Shown: positions 1-9,830, counted from the first letter of the stretch. The stretch: DNA of 64,000 nucleotides from an uncultured Gammaproteobacteria bacterium (GCA_947259395.1 CAMYMN010000004.1:1-64000), one strand, 5' to 3'. The notes: generated from the letters alone by a model not told the origin. Translations and numbers: made by a program.

Positions 1-370
1 CTGGGAAATTGTCGTAACATAGCCGGCAAGTCTATAGAAAGTTGGGGGTCGGAGTCATGATCCTGACGCCGATAATTATGATTATCCCGGTGTAGTCCGG
101 CCCAGGCTCGATCGCGATTGCCCGGTCGCGCGATTCACTTCAGAGAAATACGGGAGTCGGCGTCACGGAATCCAGCCGCGAATGCTTTAGATTCTGAATA
201 TCTCCCAGCCCCGGTGCGATATCCCATGTCCGGCGGTGCGCTGAGCGAAACGGAAGGTCGGCTTCAAATCACCCGCGGGACACAATTCAATTGGGGTCTG
301 GCGGAGGTTTCCGGCTCTGGGGTTGTTGCGTGGTTCGCCGCCAACCGTGGTCTTCGATGCGCTGGACAGC
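1..370. other. Left-edge region without a supportable gene
   Basis: I find no reading frame here with a recognisable product. The plus-strand frames that run through it continue into antisense of the dynamin-like gene and look like shadows. A short inverted motif (GATAAT-N3-GATTATC-like) lies near 70-86, but nothing assigns it a role. It may be the 3' flank of the minus-strand GTPase gene. Confidence 0.4.
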
Positions 371-2347
371 TCAACCGCAGACCGGCTCGGTGTCTTGCAC
401 CACGTGATCGTCGACGTCGGTGTCGCCGTAGAGCATCTCAAGCAAATCATCAAGATCGGTGGCACTTTGCTCCAATTCCTCGAGCTGTTGTTGGGTTTCT
501 TTGATCCGGTCAGACAGCGAGGCGTGATTGTTCTGCAGTTTTTCCAGGTTCTCCATGCGCCGTACGATTGTGTTTTGATGTTCATCGATGAGCCGCTTGA
601 TTGGCCGTAACACCGCTTTACCCCAGTTACGTGCCGAAGTTCGACAGTCCTGAAAAATGGTGCGGGCGCTGATTGCCATCGACAGGAAGAACTTCTTGAT
701 GACGTAATGCTGCTCCATCATCATCATGGCCGCGCTGTCGCGAAACATATCGGCCTCGTTATGCAGGCGTGTGAACTGACGGACAAACGGTGACACTGTA
801 AATTTCACCGGCCGTGTTTTTGGCAAACCACAACCGGTGTGAAAGTGGCCGTATATCTTATCCACCGTATCTCTGATGGAGTCGGCTTCCTTCTCAACCA
901 AATCCAGGGTGTAGCGGGTCTCAGTAAAGAACCGTGACATACTGTTACGCAATCCATGTGTCGTCCAGCTGTCGCGCATGGAATCCCGCGTTTCTATGAG
1001 TACCGCGTCGAATTGCTTGATGCTCATTCGCGCCAGCATATGCTTCAACTGATCCAATAGTATTTTTCGCGTGAGATGGAAATTCTGAACTTGTTTTTCA
1101 TAGGCAATTTTTTGTTCTTTGAGTTTGTTGATTAAATCATCAATGGCCTCCGTACTTTTTCCTTGCAAAGCACTAATTTCGGCGAGTTCTTGTCGCTTAT
1201 TCTCGACCAATAACGCAATCTCATTATATGAGGACTGCACGACTGTACCGGCATCATTGACGACTTTATCGCGCACAAATTGTTGCTTCAGTGCGACGAT
1301 GTCTACCGAGAGTTTGGCCTCTAATCTAGGTAGGCCACTCCTTTCGACCAATATCCCGTTTTTTCTTATCTTGCCCACCAGCCCTTTCTGTGCGGAGACT
1401 GGAAAAATATGGTCGCGATCCACGTCAAGCAGGCGCGCGGTCTCTTCCAATTGACGATCGATCAGCTTGGTTACTTCCGATTTACTCAACAAGTCATCCC
1501 AGAATGTATCCACCTTGTTTAACGTCACCAGTCGAGACCGAGCGGTGCGGGTGGCGATGCACACGTGATGTTTCCAAACCTCGAGGTCGGTTTTGGTGAC
1601 CCCCGTGTCCGCGGCGAGCACAAAAAGAATGGCATGGGCTGCGGGCAGCATATTTAGGGTTAGCTCAGGTTCCGAACCCAAGGCATTCAGGCCGGGTGTA
1701 TCGAGGATGACTAAGCCTTGCTTGAGCAGTGGATGCGGAAAGTTGATGATCGCGTGGCGCCATACCGGTATCTCAACTTGGTCTTTACGTATGCTGACCT
1801 CGTTGACTAATTCGTCCGTGTACAGTCCTAAATCTCGCGCTTGGGCCACCGGTACCGGCTTGCTGCGCATGGTCTCGTTTAGAATTTCCGCCATGTCGTC
1901 AGCAGAGTCCAAGTTCAGTAGCAGCTTGGTCCAGTTGATGGGATGTTTCTTATGCTCACTGATGGTCAGCGCAGATTTTCGGGTTTCGATGGGGAGTAGT
2001 CGGATGGATGGCTCAATCCTTTCGTCGTAGAGTATCTCGGTTGGGCACATCGTAGTCCGGCCGGGCATCGACGGAAGCAGGCGGCGATTGTAATCAGAGA
2101 AGAATAGCCCATTGATCAATTCGGTCTTGCCCCGCGAGAATTCACCGACCACCGCCAGGGTCAGTTTGTCCGTGCGCAACGAGTCCACCAACTCATGCAG
2201 TCTTAATTCATACTCGGCATCGTCGTGATCCTGCTTGTCATACCATGTCTGGTAGGCCTGGATCTTCTGCATCAGCCGGTTCCGCCATTGGCCATAATCG
2301 TCCAGACGGCGCCCAAACAAATCGATGACGACTGCTTTTTGCTGCAT
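371..2347 (-). CDS. Dynamin-family large GTPase
   Basis: Bacterial dynamin-like protein of about 658 residues. The GTPase signature is complete: P-loop GEFSRGKTELINGLF near residue 70, a TTMCPTE stretch that fits the G2 switch, the G3 motif LDTPGLNALGSEPE, and the G4 motif NKVD. After the GTPase domain the chain is rich in charged helices, including a long coiled-coil-like stretch and a C-terminal heptad-like region (SDRIKETQQQLEELEQSATD), as in the stalk of dynamins. Family members bind membranes and remodel or repair them; the role here is unknown. I chose the ATG at 2347, close to where family similarity begins; a GTG at 2407 would add 20 residues. It reads away from the yggU-yggS row, with no obvious operon partner. 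Confidence 0.8.
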   Translation of the reverse strand: MQQKAVVIDLFGRRLDDYGQWRNRLMQKIQAYQTWYDKQDHDDAEYELRLHELVDSLRTDKLTLAVVGEFSRGKTELINGLFFSDYNRRLLPSMPGRTTMCPTEILYDERIEPSIRLLPIETRKSALTISEHKKHPINWTKLLLNLDSADDMAEILNETMRSKPVPVAQARDLGLYTDELVNEVSIRKDQVEIPVWRHAIINFPHPLLKQGLVILDTPGLNALGSEPELTLNMLPAAHAILFVLAADTGVTKTDLEVWKHHVCIATRTARSRLVTLNKVDTFWDDLLSKSEVTKLIDRQLEETARLLDVDRDHIFPVSAQKGLVGKIRKNGILVERSGLPRLEAKLSVDIVALKQQFVRDKVVNDAGTVVQSSYNEIALLVENKRQELAEISALQGKSTEAIDDLINKLKEQKIAYEKQVQNFHLTRKILLDQLKHMLARMSIKQFDAVLIETRDSMRDSWTTHGLRNSMSRFFTETRYTLDLVEKEADSIRDTVDKIYGHFHTGCGLPKTRPVKFTVSPFVRQFTRLHNEADMFRDSAAMMMMEQHYVIKKFFLSMAISARTIFQDCRTSARNWGKAVLRPIKRLIDEHQNTIVRRMENLEKLQNNHASLSDRIKETQQQLEELEQSATDLDDLLEMLYGDTDVDDHVVQDTEPVCG

Positions 2348-2440
2348 GGTTTTGAAGACGGGGGAGTACCACTGAACCCGGCTCAGCGATCGCCGCCGCT
2401 GGCCCACACCCCGATCAAGCCCCCACTCTTTTAATAATCG

Positions 2441-2776
2441 TTACTTATAAGTCTTAGACGCCGATCTAGCGTTGGTCAACCTGATGTGGGCTATCAAAGC
2501 GTCGGGCACAGTGAGGGGCTGTGCGACAACGACGGTCTTAATCCGTGAGCCGTGGCCATGACGGATTGTGACGTTCCGTTTCGGTACCGAGAACGCCGCG
2601 GCCAGCATTACCAGCAGTGCTTGATTGGCTTTACCGTTCGTCGGTGGTGCACGCAAACGCACACGCAGGGTATCGCCGGTCACGTCGATAATATCGTCAC
2701 TGGCGCTACCGGGCCGGACCTTGACGCGTAACACCAGGTTGGAGCGGTCCCAGCGATACCAGCGCTGGGATTTCAC
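2441..2776 (-). CDS. yggU: DUF167 / YggU family protein
   Basis: Small protein of 111 residues of the DUF167 (YggU) family, function unknown. The family core is visible: LRVKVRPGSASDDI near residue 18 and LRVRLRAPPTNGKANQALL near residue 40, followed by the VPKRNVTIRHGHGSRIKTV stretch. I place the start at the GTG at 2776, which overlaps the TGA of yggT (GTGA), indicating translational coupling. A longer frame upstream to 2977 is open only because it lies antisense-free within yggT. YggT-YggU pairing next to proC and yggS is a common gammaproteobacterial arrangement. Confidence 0.85.
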   Translation of the reverse strand: MKSQRWYRWDRSNLVLRVKVRPGSASDDIIDVTGDTLRVRLRAPPTNGKANQALLVMLAAAFSVPKRNVTIRHGHGSRIKTVVVAQPLTVPDALIAHIRLTNARSASKTYK

Positions 2777-3354
2777 GCAATCGCCAGTGCCCGCCCGATA
2801 TCCAGGATCGGTTGCACGATAAGACGTAGCGCCAGGCCCAAGACAATAAACACCAATATTGGTGATAAGTCCAAGCCGCCCATGGGTGGAAGCAAGCGGC
2901 GGGCCGGCCCCATCACCGGATCGGTCAGACTGTGTAACAAACCCACGACCGGATGATAACTGCGTGGACCAATCCAACTCAGGACCACCCGGATGATGAC
3001 CGCAACCATGAACACATATACCGTAAGTCGCAACAACTCGCCGACGGCAAATACCATCACCCCCAAGAACTTTGGATGCGCTCCACCCATCCAGGAGAGC
3101 AAATACACCTTTAGCACGGCCAATGCCAACATGAACACCACCGCGGCAAGGTCCAATCCCCAGGCACCAGGAATAACTCGGCGAATGAGCATCAGCGGTG
3201 GATTGGTGACGGTGACTATGAATTGCGAGATCGGGTTATAGAAATCCGCGCGCACCCATTGAAATAGAAAACGTAGCAAAACTAACAAGATATATAAACC
3301 AAAGATGGTGTCGACTAGAAAAACACCGGCGTCTCCCAAGTAACTTCCCCCCAT
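2773..3354 (-). CDS. yggT: YggT family integral membrane protein
   Basis: Membrane protein of 193 residues with the two YGGT repeats expected of the family: an N-terminal hydrophobic pair around LYILLVLLRFLFQWVRADFY and a second around VFMVAVIIRVVLSWIGP, each followed by a NP(P/I)...PVMGPARRL-type loop. The family is linked to membrane and osmotic stress functions in some bacteria, but the biochemical role is unsettled. The ATG at 3354 overlaps the proC stop as TAATG, and its own stop overlaps the yggU GTG, so proC-yggT-yggU form a tightly coupled operon. Confidence 0.85.
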   Translation of the reverse strand: MGGSYLGDAGVFLVDTIFGLYILLVLLRFLFQWVRADFYNPISQFIVTVTNPPLMLIRRVIPGAWGLDLAAVVFMLALAVLKVYLLSWMGGAHPKFLGVMVFAVGELLRLTVYVFMVAVIIRVVLSWIGPRSYHPVVGLLHSLTDPVMGPARRLLPPMGGLDLSPILVFIVLGLALRLIVQPILDIGRALAIA

Positions 3355-4181
3355 TAGTCTCTCCCCAAGATTTCGCCCAACTGCGACGCTTTTTTCACTG
3401 CAGCATCGAAGGCCTGGTTCAGGATATCCGGCAACTTTGCCCCGTCCATGACCTGCAGCGCGCGTTCGGTTGTGCCACCAGGTGAGGTGACTCGTCGACG
3501 TAACTCCAACAGGGTTTCTTCACTATTGATTGCCAATTTTGCCGCCCCCAGGCAGGTCTCCAAGGTCAACAACCGCGCGGTGTCCGCGGCTAGACCATGT
3601 TGGATCGCAGCTTGTTCCAGTACCTCCATGAAATACATGAAATAAGCGGGTCCGCTGCCAGACAAAGCGGTCACCACGTCGAGCATCACTTCCTCACCCA
3701 GCCACACCGCAGTGCCCACTGCGCGCAGCAGTGATTCAGCAACGTCGCGTTGCGCATCATCAACCAGCTCATTGGCGTACAGCCCGGTCGCTCCAGAGCC
3801 CACCAGCGCCGGTGTGTTGGGCATCGCGCGGACAATCGACAATCCACTTCCCGACCAGCGTTGAATGTCGCGCTCGCGAATCCCGGCCACGATGGACACC
3901 AACAGTGGTTGTCGTTGTTGCAGGGATTGCTGTGCCGATAACAACATATCCCGTACCACTTGGGGCTTGACCGCCAAAACCACTACATCGGCACCTTCGA
4001 TGGTCGCCTCGTTTTGCGGCACCGCCCGAACCCCCATTTGATGCTCAAAAAAATCGCGTTTTTCCTCATCCGGTTCGGAGACACTGATCTGGTTGCTCGG
4101 CCAGCCGGTATTGAGTAGACCACCTACCAGGCTGCGCGCCATATTACCTCCGCCGATGAAGCCAATAGTTAAGTCTTGCAT
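3354..4181 (-). CDS. proC: Pyrroline-5-carboxylate reductase
   Basis: Catalyses the last step of proline synthesis, NAD(P)H-dependent reduction of 1-pyrroline-5-carboxylate to L-proline. The 275-residue product begins with the Rossmann dinucleotide motif IGFIGGGNMA, carries the MPNTPALVGSGATGL motif near residue 120, and ends with the family signature LSGSGPAYF followed by VTSPGGTTERAL. The ATG at 4181 places the Rossmann motif at the usual distance from the N-terminus; the frame open further upstream to 4358 has no matching sequence. It lies about 100 bases downstream of yggS and is coupled to yggT. Confidence 0.95.
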   Translation of the reverse strand: MQDLTIGFIGGGNMARSLVGGLLNTGWPSNQISVSEPDEEKRDFFEHQMGVRAVPQNEATIEGADVVVLAVKPQVVRDMLLSAQQSLQQRQPLLVSIVAGIRERDIQRWSGSGLSIVRAMPNTPALVGSGATGLYANELVDDAQRDVAESLLRAVGTAVWLGEEVMLDVVTALSGSGPAYFMYFMEVLEQAAIQHGLAADTARLLTLETCLGAAKLAINSEETLLELRRRVTSPGGTTERALQVMDGAKLPDILNQAFDAAVKKASQLGEILGRD

Positions 4182-4281
4182 TCCGATACGATATTCAAAC
4201 GTTAGTTGTTCTGTGTTGGGGACAATTTCAGCTACGAGGTGTGTATTGTTAAGTAGCGAGCGCCTCGGTGCAACACGCGGG

Positions 4282-5025
4282 TTAATCCTTGGGGACGTTG
4301 GTCCAGGGGTGAGGCGCCGCGTTTGCCCTCGATGCGCCCCGAGGCTCGCGCGGCCCAAACAGCGCGGTGCCGATGCGGATCATAGTGGCTCCTTCCAGAA
4401 TCGCCGCGTCCATGTCCGCGGTCATACCCATCGACAGGGTATCCAGGTGGAGCCCTTGGGCATGCAGCTTTTCCAAGGCCGCGCGGAGCTGGGCAAATGG
4501 GCGTCGTTGTGTAACGAGATCATCGCTCGGCTGCGGAATCGCCATTAGCCCCCGTAACTGTATGCCCGGCAGCTCGCGGGCGGCATGGGCGACCTCGTCC
4601 AGGGATTCCAAATGCAGGCCGGCCTTGGATGGCTCGTGTTGGATATTCACCTGCAGACAGATATTTAACGGGCCGCGATCGGAGGGTCGTTGCTGTGACA
4701 GGCGGCGCGCAATCTTGATGCGATCCACGCTGTGGACCCAATCGAAACATTCGGCGATTTCCCTGGTTTTATTGCTTTGAATGCGTCCAATAAAGTGCCA
4801 AACGAGGTCTAGATCCGCCAGAGCGGCCTGTTTTTGTAGCGCCTCCTGGACGAAGTTTTCACCAAAATCCCGAATACCGAGTACCGCCAGCTCCCGGATC
4901 GCCGCTACCGGCTGGGCCTTGCTGGCGCCGATAAGACGGATATCATGGGGCGCTCGACCCGCCCGGCGGGCAGCGTCGTGAATCGACGATAGAACCTTAT
5001 CGAGTCGCTGTTGAGCGGTCTGCAA
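4282..5025 (-). CDS. yggS: PLP homeostasis protein, YggS/PROSC family
   Basis: Pyridoxal-phosphate binding protein of 247 residues with an alanine-racemase-like barrel. The PLP lysine lies in LIGASKAQPVAAI near residue 36; the diagnostic FGENFVQEA, WHFIGRIQSNK, LQVNIQHEPSKAG and LSMGMTADMDAAI...IRIGTALFG motifs are all present. Family members buffer free PLP and affect amino-acid pools rather than acting as racemases. It is the first gene of the yggS-proC-yggT-yggU row and diverges from pilT across a roughly 110-base gap. Confidence 0.93.
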   Translation of the reverse strand: MQTAQQRLDKVLSSIHDAARRAGRAPHDIRLIGASKAQPVAAIRELAVLGIRDFGENFVQEALQKQAALADLDLVWHFIGRIQSNKTREIAECFDWVHSVDRIKIARRLSQQRPSDRGPLNICLQVNIQHEPSKAGLHLESLDEVAHAARELPGIQLRGLMAIPQPSDDLVTQRRPFAQLRAALEKLHAQGLHLDTLSMGMTADMDAAILEGATMIRIGTALFGPREPRGASRANAAPHPWTNVPKD

Positions 5026-5048
5026 CTGTAAAACGTCGTCATACTGAC

Positions 5049-5076
5049 TTGTTTGCGTGCTGTGCGTCGTTATACT
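5049..5076 (+). promoter_or_regulatory. Putative sigma-70 promoter for pilT
   Basis: TTGTTT at 5049-5054 and TATACT at 5071-5076 are separated by 16 bases and lie about 60 bases upstream of the pilT start, in the divergent gap with yggS. Judged by eye from consensus similarity only. Confidence 0.45.
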
Positions 5077-5135
5077 TTAACGATGAGAATTAAACAAATC
5101 GCCGCTCCAGGCTCTGTGCCCTAAGGGGATTGTCG

Positions 5136-6218
5136 ATGGATATCTCTGAATTACTAGCGTTTGCCCACAAAAAAAACGCATCCGATCTGCATCTTTCGTC
5201 CGGGCTGCCACCGCTGATTCGTGTCGACGGTGATATCAAGCGTATCAACGTAGATCCGTTGGGGGATCGCACTGTCCACAACATGGTGTATGACATCATG
5301 AACGATAAGCAGCAGAAGGACTTTGAGGAATTTCTGCAGGTCGACTTTTCGTTTGAATTGCCCAATATCGCCCGTTTCCGGGTGAATGCATTCCAGCAAC
5401 AGCGTGGGCCGTCGGCGGTGTTTCGTACGATTCCTACCCGGGTTCTGACCCTGGACCAGCTCAACACACCGCCGGTATTCGCCGAACTTTCGTTGAAACC
5501 CCGTGGTCTGGTGTTATGCACCGGCCCCACCGGATCGGGTAAATCAACAACCCTCGCGGCGATGGTCGATCACGTGAACGAAAATTTGTTTGCCCACATC
5601 CTTACCATTGAGGACCCCATCGAATTCGTGCATACCAGCAAGAACTGCCTGATCAATCAACGGGAATTGGGCCCGCATACTTTGGGTTTCTCCGAGGCGC
5701 TGCGCGCCGCGCTGCGCGAAGATCCGGATGTGATTCTGGTGGGCGAGATGCGTGATCTGGAAACCATTCGGCTGGCGCTGACCGCAGCGGAGACCGGACA
5801 TCTGGTGTTCGCCACCTTACACACTACCTCCGCAGCGAAGACCATTGATCGGATCATCGATGTGTTTCCGGCGGCCGAAAAGGAGATGGTACGCTCGATG
5901 TTATCGGAGTCGCTACAGGCCGTTGTTGCACAGGCCCTGATGAAGAAGCTCGGCGGCGGCCGCACCGCCGCTTGGGAAATCATGATCGCAACATCCGCGA
6001 TTCGCAATCTGATTCGCGAAAACAAGATCGCGCAGATGTATTCGTCGATTCAAACCGGCCACTCGTACGGCATGCAAACCCTGGATCAACATCTGTTGCA
6101 GCTTGTAAGCAATCGTATGGTATCGCTGGAGGAAGCCCGAGTACGGGCGATGGACAAATCCAAGTTTACTCAGTCCGCGGCCCCGATGGCTGGCGGAGCA
6201 GCTAGTGGAGTGAAGTAA
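5136..6218 (+). CDS. pilT: Type IV pilus retraction ATPase PilT
   Basis: Hexameric cytoplasmic ATPase that powers type IV pilus retraction and twitching motility; 360 residues. Visible in order: N-terminal ASDLHLSSG, Walker A GPTGSGKSTT, acidic Asp box around TIEDPIEF, Walker B DPDVILVGEMRDLET, His box TGHLVFATLHT, and the C-terminal AIRNLIREN motif that marks retraction-competent PilT proteins. I use the ATG at 5136 with an AAGGGG ribosome site 8 bases upstream. The stop overlaps the pilU ATG (TAATG), so the two ATPases are translationally coupled. Confidence 0.95.
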   Translation: MDISELLAFAHKKNASDLHLSSGLPPLIRVDGDIKRINVDPLGDRTVHNMVYDIMNDKQQKDFEEFLQVDFSFELPNIARFRVNAFQQQRGPSAVFRTIPTRVLTLDQLNTPPVFAELSLKPRGLVLCTGPTGSGKSTTLAAMVDHVNENLFAHILTIEDPIEFVHTSKNCLINQRELGPHTLGFSEALRAALREDPDVILVGEMRDLETIRLALTAAETGHLVFATLHTTSAAKTIDRIIDVFPAAEKEMVRSMLSESLQAVVAQALMKKLGGGRTAAWEIMIATSAIRNLIRENKIAQMYSSIQTGHSYGMQTLDQHLLQLVSNRMVSLEEARVRAMDKSKFTQSAAPMAGGAASGVK

Positions 6219-7330
6219 TGCTGTTCACCGATTTTCTAAAATTGATGGTACATAAGAATGCGTCGGATCTCTTCATCACCGCTGGTGTGGCGCCCAGTCT
6301 GAAGGTTGACGGTAAGATAACGCCGATCACCAAGCAGGCATTGACTCCCGAGCAGTCCCGAGAGTTTGCGTATAGCATCATGAATGAGGAGCAACGCCGG
6401 CAATTTGAGGCCACCAACGAATGTAATTTTGCCATCAATCCTGCGGACATAGGGCGTTTTCGCGTCAATGTGTTCGTGCAACAAAGCCGGGTCGGGATGG
6501 TATTGCGCCGGATCCAGACCTACATTCCAAAGTTCGAGGAGCTACACCTGCCGCCGGTGATGACCGAGCTGGCGATGACTAAGCGCGGCCTGATTGTATT
6601 CGTCGGTGGCACCGGTACCGGTAAGACGACATCGATGGCGGCGATGGTCGGGTACCGCAACGAGCATAGCTACGGACACATTATCACCGTCGAAGATCCT
6701 ATCGAGTATGTCCACGAACACAAGAACTGCATCGTCACCCAACGTGAAATCGGCGTTGATACGGAGTCTTGGGAAATCGCCCTGGTCAATACCATGCGCC
6801 AGGCGCCGGATGTCATACAGATCGGCGAAATCCGGACGCGGGAAACGATGGATAACGCGATCATATTCGCCGAGACCGGTCATATGTGCATTGCGACTCT
6901 GCACGCCAATAATACCTATCAAGCCATGGACCGCATTATCAATTTCTTCCCTGAGGATCGCCGTCTGCAATTGTTGATGGATCTGTCGATGAACTTGCGT
7001 GCCATGGTGTCGCAGCGATTGTTGCCGCTCAAAGAGGGTAAGGGGCGGGTCCCGTCGGTCGAGATCTTGATCAATTCACCGTTGATCTCCGATCTTATCT
7101 TGAAGGGAAAGATGCACGAGGTTAGAGACATTATCGCCCGTTCCCGAGAGGCTGGCATGCAGACTTTTGACCAGTCTTTGTTCGACCTCTATGAAGCCGG
7201 CCTAATCAGCTATGAAGATGCGCTGCGTAATGCCGACTCGGCCAATGACTTGCGGTTGCGTATTAAGCTGGAAAGCGGTGATGCCAGCGAATATGAGTTG
7301 GGCGAGACGATGCGTAACGTGACGTTCTAA
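6218..7330 (+). CDS. pilU: PilT-dependent retraction ATPase PilU
   Basis: Second PilT-family ATPase, 370 residues, which works as an accessory motor with PilT in twitching systems. It carries ASDLFITAG near the N-terminus, Walker A GGTGTGKTTS, TVEDPIEYVHEHKNC, Walker B APDVIQIGEIRTRET and the His box TGHMCIATLHANN. The C-terminal tail past the ATPase core is longer than that of PilT and rich in charged residues, typical of PilU. Coupled to pilT by a 1-base overlap. The 242 bases after it to the dihydroorotase stop hold no gene I can support. Confidence 0.94.
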   Translation: MLFTDFLKLMVHKNASDLFITAGVAPSLKVDGKITPITKQALTPEQSREFAYSIMNEEQRRQFEATNECNFAINPADIGRFRVNVFVQQSRVGMVLRRIQTYIPKFEELHLPPVMTELAMTKRGLIVFVGGTGTGKTTSMAAMVGYRNEHSYGHIITVEDPIEYVHEHKNCIVTQREIGVDTESWEIALVNTMRQAPDVIQIGEIRTRETMDNAIIFAETGHMCIATLHANNTYQAMDRIINFFPEDRRLQLLMDLSMNLRAMVSQRLLPLKEGKGRVPSVEILINSPLISDLILKGKMHEVRDIIARSREAGMQTFDQSLFDLYEAGLISYEDALRNADSANDLRLRIKLESGDASEYELGETMRNVTF

Positions 7331-7572
7331 CCCGCATATTGGGCCACGCCAGCGTCGAGTCAGGTCAACGCCGGGGGCAAAATGTCGCGCCGAACATTTA
7401 TCGAACTTGTTATCTCAAACAAACCGTCAGCTCCTTTTTAGCTGTGTTGATGCAATACGCGGGCTAAGGTCCATGAACAGGGGCTGGGCACCTTGGTGCA
7501 ATATACGGATTATGTGTTGGTCTCCGTGATGCGTGCACTCAAATAGGGGTAAAAGTCACAGACACCGGCCCT

Positions 7573-8856
7573 CTATTTTTCTGATCCGTTCTCGTAGACG
7601 ACCTCGCCACCGATCAACACATGGGTAACCTTGCCTTTGAATGGCCATCCCTGAAATGGTGTGTTGCGTCCTTTGCTGACCATGTGCTCGCGGCGAAAGA
7701 TCCACTCCTGTTCGGGATCAAAAATACATACGTCGGCGGTTGCCCCCGGACCAAGATGACCGGCGTCTATGCCTAGGGTTCGCGCCGGTTTGTGCGTCAA
7801 GGTGGCAACTGCCTCGGACAGGGAGAGGTGTTTGTCCACCAGTTTTAACGTCAACGGCAGTAATGTCTCCAGGCCCGAGATCCCAGGTTCTGATTTGCTG
7901 AATGGTGCCAGCTTTGCGTCCGGTTCGTGGGGTTGATGATCGGAACAGATCACCGCGATAACCCCGTCCTTGACCGCCTGACGCAATTGATCTCGATCCC
8001 GCTCGGTGCGCAGCGGTGGTATCACGTGGCATTGAGTGTTGAAAAATCCGATGTCGTGCTCGGTGAGGTGAAGATGATGTGCGCTGACATCGGCAGACAC
8101 AGGTAATCCTCGGTGTTGCGCCTCGGCTACCATTTCCACCGCGCGGGCGCTGGACAACTGGCAGAAATGGCAGCGTGCTCCGGTGGTCTCTATCAAGGCC
8201 AGTTCCCGCGCTACACCGACGGTCTCGGCGGCTTCGGGTATCGCCGGAAGACCGAGCCGGGTGCTTATCTGGCCCTCGTGGACACAGCCGTTACCTTGCA
8301 GCCACGGATCCTGGGGATGTAAAAACACCGTGAGGTCGAATGTGGAGGCGTATTGCATCGCGCGGCGCATGACAACGGTATCTTTGACCGGATTCAGGGC
8401 GTTGCTCACCCCCACGCAACCGGCCTCATCGAGGGCGGCCATATCGGTTAAGACGTTACCCTCGAGATTCTTGGTCAGTGCGCCAATCGGGTGGATGAAG
8501 GTGTTTCCAGTTCGCCACGCGCGTTGTTGGATCATCTGCGCCATGGCCGGGGTGTCGATTACTGGATTTGTATCTGGTGGAATACACAACGTGGTGATAC
8601 CCGCGGCTATCGCCGCTTTGACTTCGCTTTCAATAGTTGCCTTGTGTTCTAGCCCCGGTTCACGCAGACGCGCACGCAAATCGATCAGACCCGGACATAC
8701 CACTAGTCCTTGCGCTTCGATTACCCGTCCAGTAACGAAGTCGACGGGTTGATGATCCAGAGCCGCCACAAAACCATCATTGAGATACAAATCATGTTGT
8801 CCGTCGATGCCGTGGGCCGGATCGATCAAATGGCCGTCACGAATCAACGAGCCCAT
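7573..8856 (-). CDS. pyrC': Non-catalytic dihydroorotase homologue (PyrC')
   Basis: Dihydroorotase-like protein of 427 residues. In active enzymes the first metal site is an H-x-H pair inside GLIDLHVHLREPG; here the same place reads GLIDLRARLREPG, so both histidines are gone. The later CSDHQPHE segment remains. This matches the non-catalytic PyrC' that stabilises aspartate transcarbamoylase in Pseudomonas, where pyrB and pyrC' also overlap. Here the pyrB TGA and the pyrC' ATG overlap by one base. An active dihydroorotase should exist elsewhere in the genome. Loss of the histidines is seen directly; the structural role is inferred from the family. Confidence 0.9.
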   Translation of the reverse strand: MGSLIRDGHLIDPAHGIDGQHDLYLNDGFVAALDHQPVDFVTGRVIEAQGLVVCPGLIDLRARLREPGLEHKATIESEVKAAIAAGITTLCIPPDTNPVIDTPAMAQMIQQRAWRTGNTFIHPIGALTKNLEGNVLTDMAALDEAGCVGVSNALNPVKDTVVMRRAMQYASTFDLTVFLHPQDPWLQGNGCVHEGQISTRLGLPAIPEAAETVGVARELALIETTGARCHFCQLSSARAVEMVAEAQHRGLPVSADVSAHHLHLTEHDIGFFNTQCHVIPPLRTERDRDQLRQAVKDGVIAVICSDHQPHEPDAKLAPFSKSEPGISGLETLLPLTLKLVDKHLSLSEAVATLTHKPARTLGIDAGHLGPGATADVCIFDPEQEWIFRREHMVSKGRNTPFQGWPFKGKVTHVLIGGEVVYENGSEK

Positions 8857-9830
8857 CAGTCTTGTCTCCGCGCGGACTGGCCGCCCAACAGCATTGCCAT
8901 TACCGACATCCGTACCGCGATGCCGTTGGTAACTTGGGCGAGGATTACAGAATTCGGACCATCGGCGACATCCGACGCGATTTCCAAACCTCGGTTGATG
9001 GGTCCGGGATGCATTACCAGTGCGTTGGGATTGGCGTACGCGAGCTTCTCTTGCGTCAGCCCATAGAGATTGAAGTATTCTTGTTCACTGGCGATCAAGG
9101 TCCCCTGCATGCGCTCCAACTGCAGCCGCAGCATAATGATGATGTCGACGTCCTTGAGGCCCAGTTTCATATCGTTGTAGACGTGTACACCCAGCCGCTC
9201 CACCTCGGTTGGTAACAGGGTGTTGGGTGCTATCACGCGTAGTTCCGCGGCACCAAGGATGTTGAGGGCGTGAATCTGCGATCTGGCGACCCGTGAGTGC
9301 AGTATGTCTCCGACGATGGCAACACGCAGATTCTCGAAATCCGGCCGGTGTTGCCGGATGGTAAACACATCCAGCATCGCTTGAGTCGGATGCTCATGGC
9401 GTCCATCACCGCCGTTGATGATGCTGACGTGAGGTGGAACATGTTGCGCAACCAAAAATGCTGCACCACTATGAGAGTCCCGCACTACGAATAAATCGGT
9501 GTGCATCGCCTCCAGGTTGTTAACCGTGTCAAGGACAGATTCGCCCTTGCTGGTAGACAATCGTTGTGGATTCAGATTGATGACGTCGGCGGATAAGCGC
9601 TTGGCGGCGATCTCAAACGTGGTGCGTGTGCGTGTGCTGGACTCGAAAAACAAATTAACTACCGTTTTACCGCGCAATAATGGGACTTTTTTGATTTCCC
9701 TGCGGCCAACGTCGATAAACGACTCGGCGGTGTCAAGAATTCGAATAAGGGTATCGCGGCCCAGACCCTCTATAGTAAGGAAATGATGTAAGTTACCATC
9801 GGTGTCGAACTGAATCTCCGCCGTCGTCAA
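8856..9830 (-). CDS. pyrB: Aspartate carbamoyltransferase catalytic subunit
   Basis: Condenses carbamoyl phosphate with aspartate in pyrimidine synthesis. The 324-residue protein carries the carbamoyl-phosphate motif [30 protein letters not shown], the [13 protein letters not shown] loop and [10 protein letters not shown] near the end. The N-terminal extension before the conserved core resembles class A enzymes of Pseudomonas that assemble with PyrC'. The start is a TTG at 9830 overlapping the pyrR stop (TTGA); no better start precedes the conserved core. There is no pyrI regulatory subunit nearby. Confidence 0.94.
   Translation of the reverse strand: MTTAEIQFDTDGNLHHFLTIEGLGRDTLIRILDTAESFIDVGRREIKKVPLLRGKTVVNLFFESSTRTRTTFEIAAKRLSADVINLNPQRLSTSKGESVLDTVNNLEAMHTDLFVVRDSHSGAAFLVAQHVPPHVSIINGGDGRHEHPTQAMLDVFTIRQHRPDFENLRVAIVGDILHSRVARSQIHALNILGAAELRVIAPNTLLPTEVERLGVHVYNDMKLGLKDVDIIIMLRLQLERMQGTLIASEQEYFNLYGLTQEKLAYANPNALVMHPGPINRGLEIASDVADGPNSVILAQVTNGIAVRMSVMAMLLGGQSARRQD

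Noticed and set aside
118-504. Plus-strand open frame at the left edge
   Set aside because: No recognisable sequence, and its second half is antisense to the dynamin-like gene.
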